Shown here: positions 51,155 to 59,260 of the stretch, one piece after another
Layout: each line of letters begins with the position of its first letter
Position numbering within the stretch: position 1 is the stretch's first letter
Assembly: GCF_029223485.1 (NCBI RefSeq)
Contig: NZ_JARHTP010000006.1
Coordinates: 372,001-436,000, forward strand
Direction: 5' to 3'
DNA length: 64,000 nucleotides
Source: Streptomyces coacervatus
GTDB lineage: Bacteria; Actinomycetota; Actinomycetes; Streptomycetales; Streptomycetaceae
Translations under genes and position numbers: made by a program
The notes under the pieces: generated by a model
Seen by the model: only the letters and a program-made list of their open reading frames with translations
The model's database searches: none
What the model was told of the DNA's origin: nothing

Positions 51155-53134
51155 TTGAGGCTGAGACACAGCCTGGTTGCCGCCACCGCGATAGCGGCTA
51201 CCTTCATCTCGACGTCCGCATGGGCCGATTCCACACCTTCCGTGACAGGGGGACCGAGCAGCTCGCCGCTCGGTTCGTCACCGTCCGCCTCCCCTTCCGA
51301 GGAGGCCACACCGACCGCTCCGGGCACGCCGTCCGCGTCGCCCTCCACGGGCACGGCGGCCAGCACGCCGCCCGCCTCTCCGTCCACCCCGCCGGACACG
51401 CCCAGCGCATCGCCAAGCGCGAGCGGCACTCCCGGGGACACGGCGCCCACGACGGAGTTGGAGAAGTTCTGGACCCCGGAGCGCATGGCACAGGCCGTCC
51501 CGGTCAACGAGGACCAGCCCCTGCCGGAGCAGACAGCCGGTTCCCAGCGCGGCAAGGCCGTCGCCCGGACCTCGCCCTCGCACACGTTCGGGGGCATCAA
51601 GGAGGTCGGCACATTCTTCTGGCAGGACAGCGACCTGAACTACCGGTTCTGCGCCGGAACCGTAGTCCCTTCCCCGAGCAAGGATCTGGTGCTGACCGCT
51701 GCGCACTGCTTCGACAGCACCGACCAGCACAAGAAGCTCGTGTTCGTGCCCAAGCACCACCAGGCCGACCCCAAGCCGTACGGCCTCTTCCCGATCAAGG
51801 TCGGGCAGATCTACGCCGACCCACGCTACCTGCGCAAGGGCGGTGACCATGACTACACGGACCTGGACTTCGCCCTGCTGAAGACCGAGCCCCGCTCGGA
51901 CGGCAAAAACGTCCAGGACGTGGTGGGAGCGATACCGATCGGGTACGGCACAGGCTTCGACCATCCCAAGACCAGGGTCATCGGCTACCCGTGGCTGCCG
52001 GACGACGACGGCAAGTACAAGCCCCATCAGGACCCGCTCGACTGCACCTCGCCGATGAAGAAGTTCACCACCGCCAGTTCAGGCGACTGGAAGGGCGGCA
52101 CATTCTCCCAGATCGACTGCGAAGGCTACGTGCGCGGGACCTCGGGCGGCCCCTTCATCATCGGTGGCGACCACCCGCAGGTCATCGGCGTGACGGGGGG
52201 CTGGCAGACCGGCGGACACAGCAACGACACGTCCTACTCCTCGTACTTCGACAGCGACCTCAAGCGGATCTACGACGCAGCCGTGGCGGGGAAGATGCCG
52301 GCCCCCGTCGTACTGCCGGCCGCGTCGACGTGGAAGCACGCCAAGGACATCGCCTCCGGCTTTTTCGCCCTCAACGGGCCGGTCTCCGAAGACCGCATGG
52401 ACATGTTCGTCCTGTGGTCGGACGGCGAGCTGACGATCTACCGCGGCGCGGACAAGAGCCTGAACTACTTCGACAAGGAGCTCAAGGTCCAGAAGCCGAA
52501 CAAGCTGTGGGCCGACCACGCCAAGCAGGTCGTAGCCGGCGACTTCACCGGTGACAACGGTTCCGACCTGCTCGTGCTCTGGTCGGACGGCGAGGTCACG
52601 CTGTACCCATCGGTGGACGAGAACGGCTTCCACGGCGAGAAGCAGATCGTCGCGCCGAACGAGACGTGGAAGCACGCCGAGGCGATGACCGCCGGCCGTT
52701 ACGGCGGAAATAAGTGGCAGGACGACCTCGTCGTGCGCTGGTCCGACGGCGAACTGACGCTGTACCAGAACACGGGGACCAGCCTCGGCAAGGAGATCAA
52801 GGTCGTCAACCCGAACAGGCTCTGGACCCACGCCGTTGAGATCGGCTCCGGCGACTACACACAGGGCGACACGTGGGATCTCGTCGTGCGCTGGTCCGAC
52901 GGTGAGCTCACGCTGTACGACGACTTCACCGGCACCGGTGACACCTGGGGCGAGCACAAGTGGAAGGCCCCCAACGACCTGTGGGAGCACGCCATGCTCG
53001 TCACGGGCGGGGACTTCAGCGACAACCCGTGGCCTGACGACACTCTCGTCCGCTGGTCGGACGGAGAGCTGAGCCTCTACACCGAGGGCAACAAGTCCGG
53101 CATCGGCAAGGAAAACGCCCTCGTCAAGCCCTAG
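51155..53134 (+). CDS. secreted trypsin-like serine protease with beta-propeller/FG-GAP-like repeats
   Basis: A 659-residue exported protease. A signal peptide (SLVAATAIAATFISTSAWA) and Ser/Pro/Thr-rich linker precede an S1-type domain with the triad His184 (LTAAHCFD), Asp238 (DLDFALLK) and Ser330 (GTSGGPFI). The C-terminal ~275 residues contain about five repeats of (V/L)(L/R)WSDGEL(T/S)(I/L)Y, spaced about 55 residues, resembling FG-GAP/VCBS propeller blades that could bind carbohydrate or protein. TTG 51155 is set by AAGGGGG 4-10 bp upstream. An IS element lies 73 bp after the stop. Confidence 0.9.
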   Translation: MRLRHSLVAATAIAATFISTSAWADSTPSVTGGPSSSPLGSSPSASPSEEATPTAPGTPSASPSTGTAASTPPASPSTPPDTPSASPSASGTPGDTAPTTELEKFWTPERMAQAVPVNEDQPLPEQTAGSQRGKAVARTSPSHTFGGIKEVGTFFWQDSDLNYRFCAGTVVPSPSKDLVLTAAHCFDSTDQHKKLVFVPKHHQADPKPYGLFPIKVGQIYADPRYLRKGGDHDYTDLDFALLKTEPRSDGKNVQDVVGAIPIGYGTGFDHPKTRVIGYPWLPDDDGKYKPHQDPLDCTSPMKKFTTASSGDWKGGTFSQIDCEGYVRGTSGGPFIIGGDHPQVIGVTGGWQTGGHSNDTSYSSYFDSDLKRIYDAAVAGKMPAPVVLPAASTWKHAKDIASGFFALNGPVSEDRMDMFVLWSDGELTIYRGADKSLNYFDKELKVQKPNKLWADHAKQVVAGDFTGDNGSDLLVLWSDGEVTLYPSVDENGFHGEKQIVAPNETWKHAEAMTAGRYGGNKWQDDLVVRWSDGELTLYQNTGTSLGKEIKVVNPNRLWTHAVEIGSGDYTQGDTWDLVVRWSDGELTLYDDFTGTGDTWGEHKWKAPNDLWEHAMLVTGGDFSDNPWPDDTLVRWSDGELSLYTEGNKSGIGKENALVKP

Positions 53135-53206
53135 GGTGCGACGCCGAGCCGCAGTGTCTCGCGGCACACCCCGAGCGGGTGCGCCGCGGGGCATCCGTCC
53201 CTACAC

Positions 53207-54103
53207 GGCATTGAGCGTTTTCCAACCTCACGCTGATGCATGGTGAAGGACCAGGACGGCTTTCACGACGTCGGTGATGCGGTTGGTGCTGCAGCGGAGT
53301 TTCCGCAGGAGGCGCCAGCCTTTGAGGGTGGCCATCGCCTGCTCGCCGACACAGCGGATCTTGGCGTGGGTGGTGTTGTGGCGGCGCTTCCATCGCTTGA
53401 GACGGCGGCCTCGAAACGGCACCCGGACAAGGTCGCCGGCGCCTTGATACGCCTTATCGGCCCAGCACCTGAGCCCCGCATCGGCGAGGGCTTCAATGAT
53501 TCCGTGTTGCCGTGCGGCGGTGAGGTCGTGCGTGGAGCCGGGCAGCGCGGGCGAGGCCCAGAGTAGCCGTCCGAACGGATCGGTGAGGACCTGGACGTTC
53601 ATGCCGTGGCGTTTGTGTTTCCCCGAGTAGTACGGGGTGTCGGCGGCGATGCGGTCGATCGGCAGCAGGGTGCCGTCGAGGATGACGAACGCCTTCGCTC
53701 GGATCGCCCTCATCGCCTCGGCCAGGGACGGGGCGAGGGTGGGCAGGACCTCGACGGCTTCACGTATGTAGCGGTAGACGGTCGCGATCCCGATGCCGAA
53801 CCCGGCGGCGAGTTGTGCGTAGGTGTCTCCGCACCGCAGATGAGCCAGGGCGAGCAGGGCCTGACGTGCAGCGGAGAGACGTCGCCACCGCGTCCCGATC
53901 TCCTTACGCCTCACGGTCAGTTGTCCCGTCAGGAACGGCAAAGTGCGGCTGCACAGATCAATCGAGGACGGGTAGACAAGCACGCGAAGCTCCTGGCGGA
54001 CACAGGTGATCTTGGTCGAGAACCCGTCTACCAGGAGCTTCGTCGTTGCGCAGGACTGTACAACTCGCGGTCAGAACCGACAGCTTGGAAACGGCTCAAG
54101 GCC
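53207..54103 (-). mobile_element. IS5-family insertion sequence (IS112-like), intact
   Basis: About 0.9 kb bounded by imperfect inverted repeats: GGCATTGAGCGTTTTCCAA (53207-53225) and, inverted, GGCCTTGAGCCGTTTCCAA (54085-54103), 16 of 19 matching. It contains one complete transposase gene and, near its start, a 12-bp inverted repeat CGAAGCTCCTGG (53985-53996) / CCAGGAGCTTCG (54031-54042). Size and IR resemble IS112-type elements (recognition, not searched). No target duplication is obvious. Confidence 0.8.
53228..53983 (-). CDS. IS5-family transposase (DDE_Tnp_4 type)
   Basis: A 251-residue transposase. The N-terminal HTH region (LLALAHLRCGDTYAQLAAGF, GIATVYRYIREAVEVLPTL) is followed by the DDE core: first Asp in VILDGTLLPIDRI, second in GSTHDLTAARQHG, and Glu in CVGEQAMATLKGWRLL. 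All three are present and the frame is uninterrupted, so it may be active. It is typical of the ~250-residue Streptomyces IS5 (IS1470/IS112) subgroup. Confidence 0.92.
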   Translation of the reverse strand: MLVYPSSIDLCSRTLPFLTGQLTVRRKEIGTRWRRLSAARQALLALAHLRCGDTYAQLAAGFGIGIATVYRYIREAVEVLPTLAPSLAEAMRAIRAKAFVILDGTLLPIDRIAADTPYYSGKHKRHGMNVQVLTDPFGRLLWASPALPGSTHDLTAARQHGIIEALADAGLRCWADKAYQGAGDLVRVPFRGRRLKRWKRRHNTTHAKIRCVGEQAMATLKGWRLLRKLRCSTNRITDVVKAVLVLHHASA

Positions 54104-54112
54104 GTTGGACGT

Positions 54113-54148
54113 GATGTGCTCCTCGGGGTGAACCCCGAGGAGCACATC
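54113..54148. terminator. 16-bp hairpin just outside the IS, probable terminator
   Basis: Perfect stem GATGTGCTCCTCGGGG / CCCCGAGGAGCACATC with a TGAA loop, 10 bp beyond the IS right end. It probably ended the protease transcript before the IS inserted between gene and terminator, or serves the convergent gene at 54309. Confidence 0.75.
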
Positions 54149-54308
54149 AAGCAGTGCAGGTCGCCGGGCCGAGGCGGGTCCGCGTCAGCCCTTCGGCAAA
54201 GTCGGGTTCGGCGCCACCGGCGGGCACTTCGGCGCCGGTCCGCTCTCGCGCAGGCCGACGCGGAACTCAGCCAGCGGTGTCTTCAGCGCACGGCCGGGCC
54301 GGGGACGA

Positions 54309-54773
54309 CTACTTCCATTCCTGATAGTCGCCGGCGTTCGCCGGCTCCCCGTACACCTCGTGGTTCCAGTTACTGTCGAGGTACCACCCGGTGGCCTTGT
54401 TCTTCAGCTTCCAGTGCCCGTCCGACTGACGCTCCTCGTACCAGCGCTCCCAGTCGTTGCCCCTGCAGCCTTCCAGGTACACGTCATGGTCCGAGTACAT
54501 CGTCAGGCAGACGTTCTTGCCCCCGGCCTTCTCGAACCAGCTGCCGTCGCTGTTCTGGTAGTCCGCCCAGTCCTGGTTCCCGCCTCCACACGAGTTGGTC
54601 TGGACCTCGACGAGGTTGCCGAAGGCGTCGGTCAGGTACTCAAGGCAGTAACCGGTATGAACGTCCGCCCACGTGATGCCGCTGCCGGCAAAGGCCTGGG
54701 GCGAGACGCCCACAACAATGGCCGGGATCGCGGCCGCCGTCATCAAAGCCTGGACTATTCGCTTGCTACGCAT
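54309..54773 (-). CDS. secreted ricin-type beta-trefoil-like small protein
   Basis: A 154-residue exported protein. The signal peptide (ALMTAAAIPAIVVGVSPQAFA) is cut after about residue 29. The mature 125 residues contain three similar blocks, GYCLEYLT...NQDWADYQNSDG, NVCLTMYS...DWERWYEERQSDG and GWYLDSNW...DYQEW, with QxW/DW motifs and paired Cys as in ricin-B-type trefoils. This suggests a lectin; no catalytic domain is attached. The start has a GGAG site about 8 bp upstream (CAGGAAACACCG context). Ligand unknown. Confidence 0.75.
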   Translation of the reverse strand: MRSKRIVQALMTAAAIPAIVVGVSPQAFAGSGITWADVHTGYCLEYLTDAFGNLVEVQTNSCGGGNQDWADYQNSDGSWFEKAGGKNVCLTMYSDHDVYLEGCRGNDWERWYEERQSDGHWKLKNKATGWYLDSNWNHEVYGEPANAGDYQEWK

Positions 54774-55286
54774 CGGTGTTTCCTGCTCCTCCGTGATTGC
54801 TGCCTACCGCACCTGACCCATCCTCAGAACGTGTCGTGCAGCAGGGCGGTCAGCCTGGTTCACCGCGCGCTCTCTGCCCCCGCGGCGACCAGCCTGCGGC
54901 GAACCTAATGCCAGGTGCCACGTCGGCGAGCACCTCAAGTACGCCGAGGTCCCCCCCTGGGACGCGGCGGGATGGTGACAGCACGTCACGCACGGCAGCT
55001 GCAGATCGTGATCTTCAGGGCGTCGTCGCTGCTCAGCAAGGTGGCTGCGGGCACGAAGGCCGCGCGCTCCCACCTCACCCCCCCGGCTGGCCGGGGGCTG
55101 TGCCGCGGGGCATCCCTGGGACGCATCCCAGGGCACCTCTCATCCCTGGATGTGTCCCAGGGACACGCGAAGTCTGGAGGGACGCTGCGCGGACGGCAGT
55201 TGAGGTGCGGCTTCTGAGGGCAACCCCCGGCCCGCCCGGCGAATGAGGGCAGAAACGATGGCGGCGGGGTGCCTCTGTGCTTTTCG
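54774..55286. other. intergenic stretch with paired CATCCCTGG hairpins
   Basis: No convincing gene in about 510 bp. Two adjacent related hairpins occur: CCCTGGGA/TCCCAGGG (55114-55133) and an imperfect CCCTGGA/TCCCAGGG (55144-55162), both preceded by CAT. This may be mobile-element debris next to the transposase remnant. Confidence 0.45.
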
Positions 55287-55632
55287 TCAAGCGCTGCGTG
55301 CGGTTCTGGGTTCGCAGAGGGTGCCGTCTCGGAGCATCGCGAACAGCACGCTGATGCGGTGGCGGGCCAGGCGGAGCAGAGCCTGCGTGTGGGTCTTCCC
55401 GCGGGCCCGGCAGCGGTCATAAGTAGCTGGAGCTGCGGGAGGCGGGATCGTGCAGGCCAGCGAACGCGGACGGGCGCCGCCCGTTTGAGCTGCCGGCTGC
55501 CGCCCGTGGCGCGTGTCCGCCGTGGATCGAGGTCCCCGAGGATTTCGTGGTCGGGGCGAGGCCGGCGCAGGAGGCGCGATGGGCGGCTGTGGGGAAGCTG
55601 GTGCCGACGGTGACGAGCAGGACATGGTCCAA
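55287..55632 (-). pseudogene. IS110-family transposase remnant (C-terminal, frameshifted)
   Basis: Two minus-strand frames together reproduce the end of an IS110/IS116/IS902-type transposase (Transposase_20). One frame (from 55632) reads TVGTSFPTAAHRASCAGLAP and TTKSSGTSIHGGHAPRA. After a frameshift another reads YDRCRARGKTHTQALLRLAR, then ISVLFAMLRDGTLCEPR to a stop at 55287. The N-terminal DEDD domain is missing. It is a dead fragment, evidence of past insertion and decay here. Confidence 0.85.
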
Positions 55633-56002
55633 CGGCTAGGAGGGCCACGGCCGCGAACTGGTGCCGCACGTCGTCCGAGCCAGTATCACTCTGCATCTGG
55701 CCTGCACGAAATGAGGTTGGAAAAGGCTCACGGTCTACGGTAAATGGGTCACCCCCATCCCCAGGGACAGGTACGGAGCCACGTCGAGTCGCGCTTGCTC
55801 CGAAAGTGGAAATGCTGTCGTAACGGGCATCTCGCATGAGTTCGCACTAGCGTGACCATCGGCAAGTAGGGGCTCATGGTGGGCTCCCGCAGGACGTGAG
55901 CCCACCAGTTCAGAGGTGCATCGACGCAAGTCGGCGTACGCGACCGACATACGGGCGGAGTTGGGGCGGCGGTAGGTCAATCCACCACCTGTGGATCACG
56001 AG
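55633..56002. other. intergenic stretch, possible decayed coding DNA
   Basis: A minus-strand 81-codon frame (55735-55980, starts MTYRRPNSARMSVAYADLRR) is open but has no recognisable family or good ribosome site. I treat it as probable debris. Nothing else is seen in these 370 bp. Confidence 0.35.
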
Positions 56003-56188
56003 TCACGAGCGAGGGGTGTCGTGTACGTGTATTCCACGGACGGAGGCCGCCAGCCAGAAATCTCGGCCCATCGCCGGGTCGCAAGCGATGGCCGAGAGCG
56101 CCTCCCGGACGACGTCCCGCTCCCCCTCCGTCAGGTCGCCGAACGCCTTCCTGGCGAGCTCGGCCTCCTCCAACGGGATTTCGTTCAC
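56003..56188 (-). CDS. short RelE-like toxin candidate of the DUF6247 module (copy 2)
   Basis: A 61-residue protein (starts VNEIPLEEAELARKAFGDLT). The helical start, ALSAIACDPAMGRDF and the strand VRGIHVHDTPRS look like the first part of a RelE/ParE-type toxin, but the protein stops where further strands would be expected (copy 1 is 83 residues; related toxins about 85-95). It may be truncated and inactive. GTG overlaps the preceding DUF6247-like stop by 4 bp (GTGA). Confidence 0.55.
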   Translation of the reverse strand: MNEIPLEEAELARKAFGDLTEGERDVVREALSAIACDPAMGRDFWLAASVRGIHVHDTPRS

Positions 56189-56430
56189 GCGCCGCCGTCT
56201 TCCGCGCGAGCGTCTTCCAGGACCGCCATGATCTCGGGCGAGTTCCTGATCAGAACCCGGTGCCGGTAGGCCCGAAACACGGCTGCAGCGGCCGCGAGGT
56301 CGTCGGTCGGGGAGGCTCCTATGGCGGCCGCCAGCTCCTCCTCGAACCGCTCCCGGTCGCCCGGGAAGCCGTAGCGGCTGAGCGCACTGCGCAGGTCGTC
56401 CACGGTCCGGATCTCCGGCAGCCCGCTCAC
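56185..56430 (-). CDS. DUF6247-like protein, putative antitoxin (copy 2)
   Basis: An 81-residue helical protein (starts VSGLPEIRTVDDLRSALSRY). The pattern FPGDRERFEEELAAAIGASP, then LAAAAAVFRAYRHRVLIRNS, parallels the copy-1 DUF6247 gene in position and length class. GTG overlaps the stop of the upstream HATPase gene by 4 bp, and its own stop overlaps the next gene by 4 bp, so three genes are strictly coupled. Assignment to the family rests on pattern and synteny. Confidence 0.6.
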   Translation of the reverse strand: MSGLPEIRTVDDLRSALSRYGFPGDRERFEEELAAAIGASPTDDLAAAAAVFRAYRHRVLIRNSPEIMAVLEDARAEDGGA

Positions 56431-56867
56431 CACGTCGCCGCCCCGCCCCCGCACTCGGCCCACAGCAGCTTGCCGCCCTTCGACGCGCCCAGCTCACGGA
56501 GCACGGATACGCCGCGTGCGTCCGCAAAAGCCCGCACCAGGTGCAGTCCTCGGCCGTGCTCGGCGTCCGGCGGGGGTTCGGGAGCCGCGTCGTTCGCGAA
56601 GCCCGGCGGTACCCGCGGGTCGGTGTCCCAGACGGCCACCCGGACCCGGCCAGGCTGCGTCGAGAGCAGGCGGAGGCTGTAAGGCCCCTTGGTGTGGCAG
56701 TGCGAGTTGGCCAGAAGCTCCGCCGCCAGGAGCTCCGCGGTGGGGGTGAGCTCGGGCATCTCGTGAGCGGCGAGAATCAGTCTGAGAGTGCCCCTCGCGA
56801 TGCCCGATGCGCGTGGATCGCGCGGGAGATGCAGGGTGTAGTTCCAGGACGGGGATACGGTGGCCAA
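56427..56867 (-). CDS. anti-sigma-type ATP-binding (HATPase) protein, copy 2
   Basis: A 146-residue HATPase_c protein of the RsbW-like class. The N-box is TAELLAAELLANSHCHTKGP, followed by RVRVAVWDTDPRVPP (G1-type Asp) and EHGRGLHLVRAFADARGVSV (G2). TTG 56867 is preferred: GGAG lies 7 bp upstream, and the open frame further upstream crosses the divergent regulator. It is first in a three-gene coupled operon with DUF6247-like and toxin-like genes, mirroring 11673-12839. Confidence 0.82.
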   Translation of the reverse strand: MATVSPSWNYTLHLPRDPRASGIARGTLRLILAAHEMPELTPTAELLAAELLANSHCHTKGPYSLRLLSTQPGRVRVAVWDTDPRVPPGFANDAAPEPPPDAEHGRGLHLVRAFADARGVSVLRELGASKGGKLLWAECGGGAATW

Positions 56868-56975
56868 CGGAAGTCTCCGATCACACAGGGGAGTTGGACG
56901 GATGCCTGGTGTCTCGGCCGCGGCGTCCCACGGTGCGCTTCCAGGCGGGGTGCCTGGATATGACGATAAGGGTCT

Positions 56976-56992
56976 CGCAAAGTTCCTTTGCG
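56976..56992. promoter_or_regulatory. palindrome in the divergent promoter region, module copy 2
   Basis: Perfect dyad CGCAAAG-TTC-CTTTGCG between the HATPase and HTH-DUF5753 starts. It shares the AAGTTC core and position with the palindrome at 12883-12898. Candidate operator of the HTH regulator. Confidence 0.55.
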
Positions 56993-57068
56993 GAAATTCG
57001 AAGAATCTATGCGCTTTCTCCCTCGTGTGGGTGACAAGCTCGCCGTACGCCCGGTAGGAGGAGGTCTC

Positions 57069-57923
57069 ATGACGCCAAGGCCCGCGCCGACAGCCCGACG
57101 CGTCCGGCTCGCCACCGAGCTGCGCAAACTCCGTGAACGGGCGGGGCTGACCTCGACCGAGGCCGCGCAGCTGCTCGGCACGAGTTCGGGTCAACTCAGC
57201 AATGTCGAGTCGGCCAGGTTCGGCGTGAGTCCGGACCGCGTGCGGGCGATGGCCGGCATCTACTCGTGCACGAACCAGCCCTACGTCGACGCCCTCGCGG
57301 ACATGGCGGCCGAGAAGACCCGCGGCTGGTGGTGGGAGGCGTATCGCGAGGTGCTTCCGTCGGGGCTGCTCAACCTCGCCGAGTTGGAGCACCACGCGAC
57401 GGCCGTCCGTACCGCCTTCACCGCCCACATCCCCGGCATGCTCCAGACCGCCGAGCACGCCCGGGAGATCTTCAGCCATGCCATCCCGGCCCCCACCCCG
57501 CCAGAGGTGGAGCATCGCGTCTCGCACCGGATCAAGCGCCAGGACTTCGTGTTCCGCGACGACCCGAATCCGTACAGCACTGTCGTCCACGAGGCCGCCC
57601 TGCACATGCGGGTCGGCGGTCGGCGCGTGGCGCGCGATCAGCTACGGCACCTGCTCGACATGAGCGAGCGGGAGCACATCACCCTGCGCGTGCTCCCCTT
57701 CGACGTAGGAGCGTTTCCCGGGTCGGGCCAGTCCATCAACTACCTGTGCGGTCCCGTACCGCTGCTGGACACCGTGCAGTTGGACCAGTTCCACGGTCCG
57801 GTGCTCCTGGACGCCGAAGCCCACCTGGAGAAGTACCGGCGCCTCCTGGACGTCGTCGAGGCCGCCGCTCTCAGCCCCGAGAAGTCCCGGGACCTGATCC
57901 ATTCCATCGCCCAGAAGCTGTGA
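57069..57923 (+). CDS. HTH (XRE) - DUF5753 regulator (copy 3)
   Basis: A 284-residue regulator. The N-terminal HTH is LRKLRERAGLTSTEAAQLLG (about residues 19-38) followed by SGQLSNVESARFGVS. The DUF5753 domain carries HIPGMLQTAEHAREIF, ITLRVLPFDVGAFPGSGQS, PVLLDAEAHLEKYRRLLD and SRDLIHSIAQKL. ATG 57069 follows GGAGGAGG 5 bp upstream. The DUF397 gene begins 10 bp after the stop. It is a paralogue of 12949 and 37662 and, like 12949, part of a full divergent module. Confidence 0.9.
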   Translation: MTPRPAPTARRVRLATELRKLRERAGLTSTEAAQLLGTSSGQLSNVESARFGVSPDRVRAMAGIYSCTNQPYVDALADMAAEKTRGWWWEAYREVLPSGLLNLAELEHHATAVRTAFTAHIPGMLQTAEHAREIFSHAIPAPTPPEVEHRVSHRIKRQDFVFRDDPNPYSTVVHEAALHMRVGGRRVARDQLRHLLDMSEREHITLRVLPFDVGAFPGSGQSINYLCGPVPLLDTVQLDQFHGPVLLDAEAHLEKYRRLLDVVEAAALSPEKSRDLIHSIAQKL

Positions 57924-57933
57924 AGGAGCCGAA

Positions 57934-58116
57934 ATGACCAGGCGCACCTGGCGGAAGTCGTCCCACTGCCAAGAGGGGGAGGCCTGCGTCCACATATCCA
58001 CTACCCCGGACGCCGTCCACCTCACCGACAACGACCCGCCCCGGACCATCGTCACCGTCAGCCCCATCGCCTTCGGCGCCCTGATCGACCTGTTGAAGTC
58101 ATCCGCCGGACGGTGA
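57934..58116 (+). CDS. DUF397 small protein (copy 3)
   Basis: A 60-residue protein (starts MTRRTWRKSSHCQEGEACVH) with DUF397 markers WRKSSHC, ACVHIS and the C-terminal helix PIAFGALIDLLKS. The central VAVRDS motif has drifted to VHLTDN. AAGGAG lies 6 bp upstream. It is the partner of the preceding HTH-DUF5753 regulator. Confidence 0.85.
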   Translation: MTRRTWRKSSHCQEGEACVHISTTPDAVHLTDNDPPRTIVTVSPIAFGALIDLLKSSAGR

Positions 58117-58278
58117 GCCCATGGCCGGACCATCGGCCGGATCCGCCACGACCGCCGCATGGCCCGACGGCGTCGCATTGAAGGCCGCCCCGGCTGCATC
58201 CGCCGAGATGACCGTCGTGGCGGTTCCTGCGACGGGCGGCAGAGGCTTGAAGATCCGGCGCAGGGCACCGAGCCATCC

Positions 58279-58572
58279 CTATTCCTGATCGGTCGATTCG
58301 TGGGAGTCGAGCCCGTGAGCCCAGGCTGTGGCTGCTGCGAGGTCGGGGGCAGTGCCGACAGGGACGTAGGCGAAACCATCCCACTCCTCCAAGGCCCTGG
58401 GTTCCTCGGGCCGACAGTGGCTGGCACCGCCGTGCAGCGGCCGGTAACGCCGGTACTGGTCCATCGGGGGACGTCGCCGCTTGGTGTACGCGGCGAGCGG
58501 GTCGTCGGCATCGACGCGCGGGAGAGCGCGCGTCGGCTGGTTCGGCGGTCCGGGACGGCTGTGCTTGCCCAT
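58279..58572 (-). CDS. DUF6087 family protein
   Basis: A 97-residue protein (starts MGKHSRPGPPNQPTRALPRV). The segment DDPLAAYTKRRRPPMDQYRR, then YRPLHGGASHCRPEEPRALE and EWDGFAYVPVGTAPDLAAAT, matches the DUF6087 pattern. Function is unknown; in Streptomyces such genes follow XRE-TPR regulators. It starts 13 bp after the truncated TPR regulator fragment and was probably its downstream partner. It reads as intact although the regulator is broken. Confidence 0.72.
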   Translation of the reverse strand: MGKHSRPGPPNQPTRALPRVDADDPLAAYTKRRRPPMDQYRRYRPLHGGASHCRPEEPRALEEWDGFAYVPVGTAPDLAAATAWAHGLDSHESTDQE

Positions 58573-58585
58573 GCGCTCGATGGTC

Positions 58586-58987
58586 TCAGGCCGCGATGGT
58601 GGTCGGCCGGGCGGCGGCGAGATCCTTCGCCCTCGTACGCACCTCGTGGACGGCGGCGGTCTCGTACGGACGGGCCGCGTCGAGCAGACTGTTGAGCCGG
58701 GAGGCCACCAGTGTGGAGTCAACCCGAGCGGCGTCGTCGAGCGCCTGCTGGGCCGCCGCCGCGCCCCTCTCGGCCTCGCCCTCGTCGAACAGCGCGGCGG
58801 CGAGCCCAATGCGGTCCATGACGCGGACGCGGTCGAACCCCGGCTTCCTGAGTTTCAGCGCATCCTCGAAGTGGGTGCTCGCTTGTTTGCGGGGACGGCC
58901 AAGCCCGGCAAGGTCCCGGACGGAGACCGCGCGGGCACCGGCGTGCTCGGCAGCGTCGAAGTACGCGACCCATTCGGGGACGTCCTC
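58586..58987 (-). pseudogene. C-terminal fragment of an XRE-TPR regulator
   Basis: About 130 codons read as the TPR end of a Streptomyces XRE-TPR transcription factor: VPEWVAYFDAAEHAGARAVS, KQASTHFEDALKLRKPGFDR, RGAAAAQQALDDAARVDSTL, and a stop after ARPTTIAA. The N-terminal HTH and first repeats are missing. Upstream of about 58990 the frame loses similarity and runs antisense to another gene fragment, so the start was lost by a rearrangement. Homologous proteins are about 400-450 residues. Downstream lies its likely DUF6087 partner. Confidence 0.65.
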
Positions 58988-59017
58988 GCCGAGCCCGTTC
59001 GCCACGAGCGCACCGGC

Positions 59018-59260
59018 ATGCTGTTCGTGCACATGACGGACATGGAGGACGGACAGGCCGGCGGAACCTGGGACTTCGGCGACTACACCCACCGGTGCTA
59101 CCGCGAGGCCTTCGGGCCGGTGAACGAGCGCTTCTGGATCGGCGCCGCCCAAACCGAGCGCCGCCGCCAAGCCCTCGACGGGGTCTACGCCACGATCGGT
59201 GTCACCGAGCGCGGAAGGAAGGTCTCCATCCCCGCCATCTCCGCCCTGGCGACGGCGTAG
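59018..59260 (+). pseudogene. C-terminal fragment of an unidentified plus-strand gene
   Basis: A protein-like frame ends at 59260. From an ATG at 59018 it reads MLFVHMTDMEDGQAGGTWDF, then GDYTHRCYREAFGPVNERFW and RRRQALDGVYATIGVTERGR. The composition (DFGDYTHRCYR, aromatic-rich) is that of a real protein, but there is no ribosome site and the left edge abuts the TPR fragment on the opposite strand near 58985. I do not recognise the family. It could be a complete 80-residue protein, but truncation is more likely. Confidence 0.5.
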
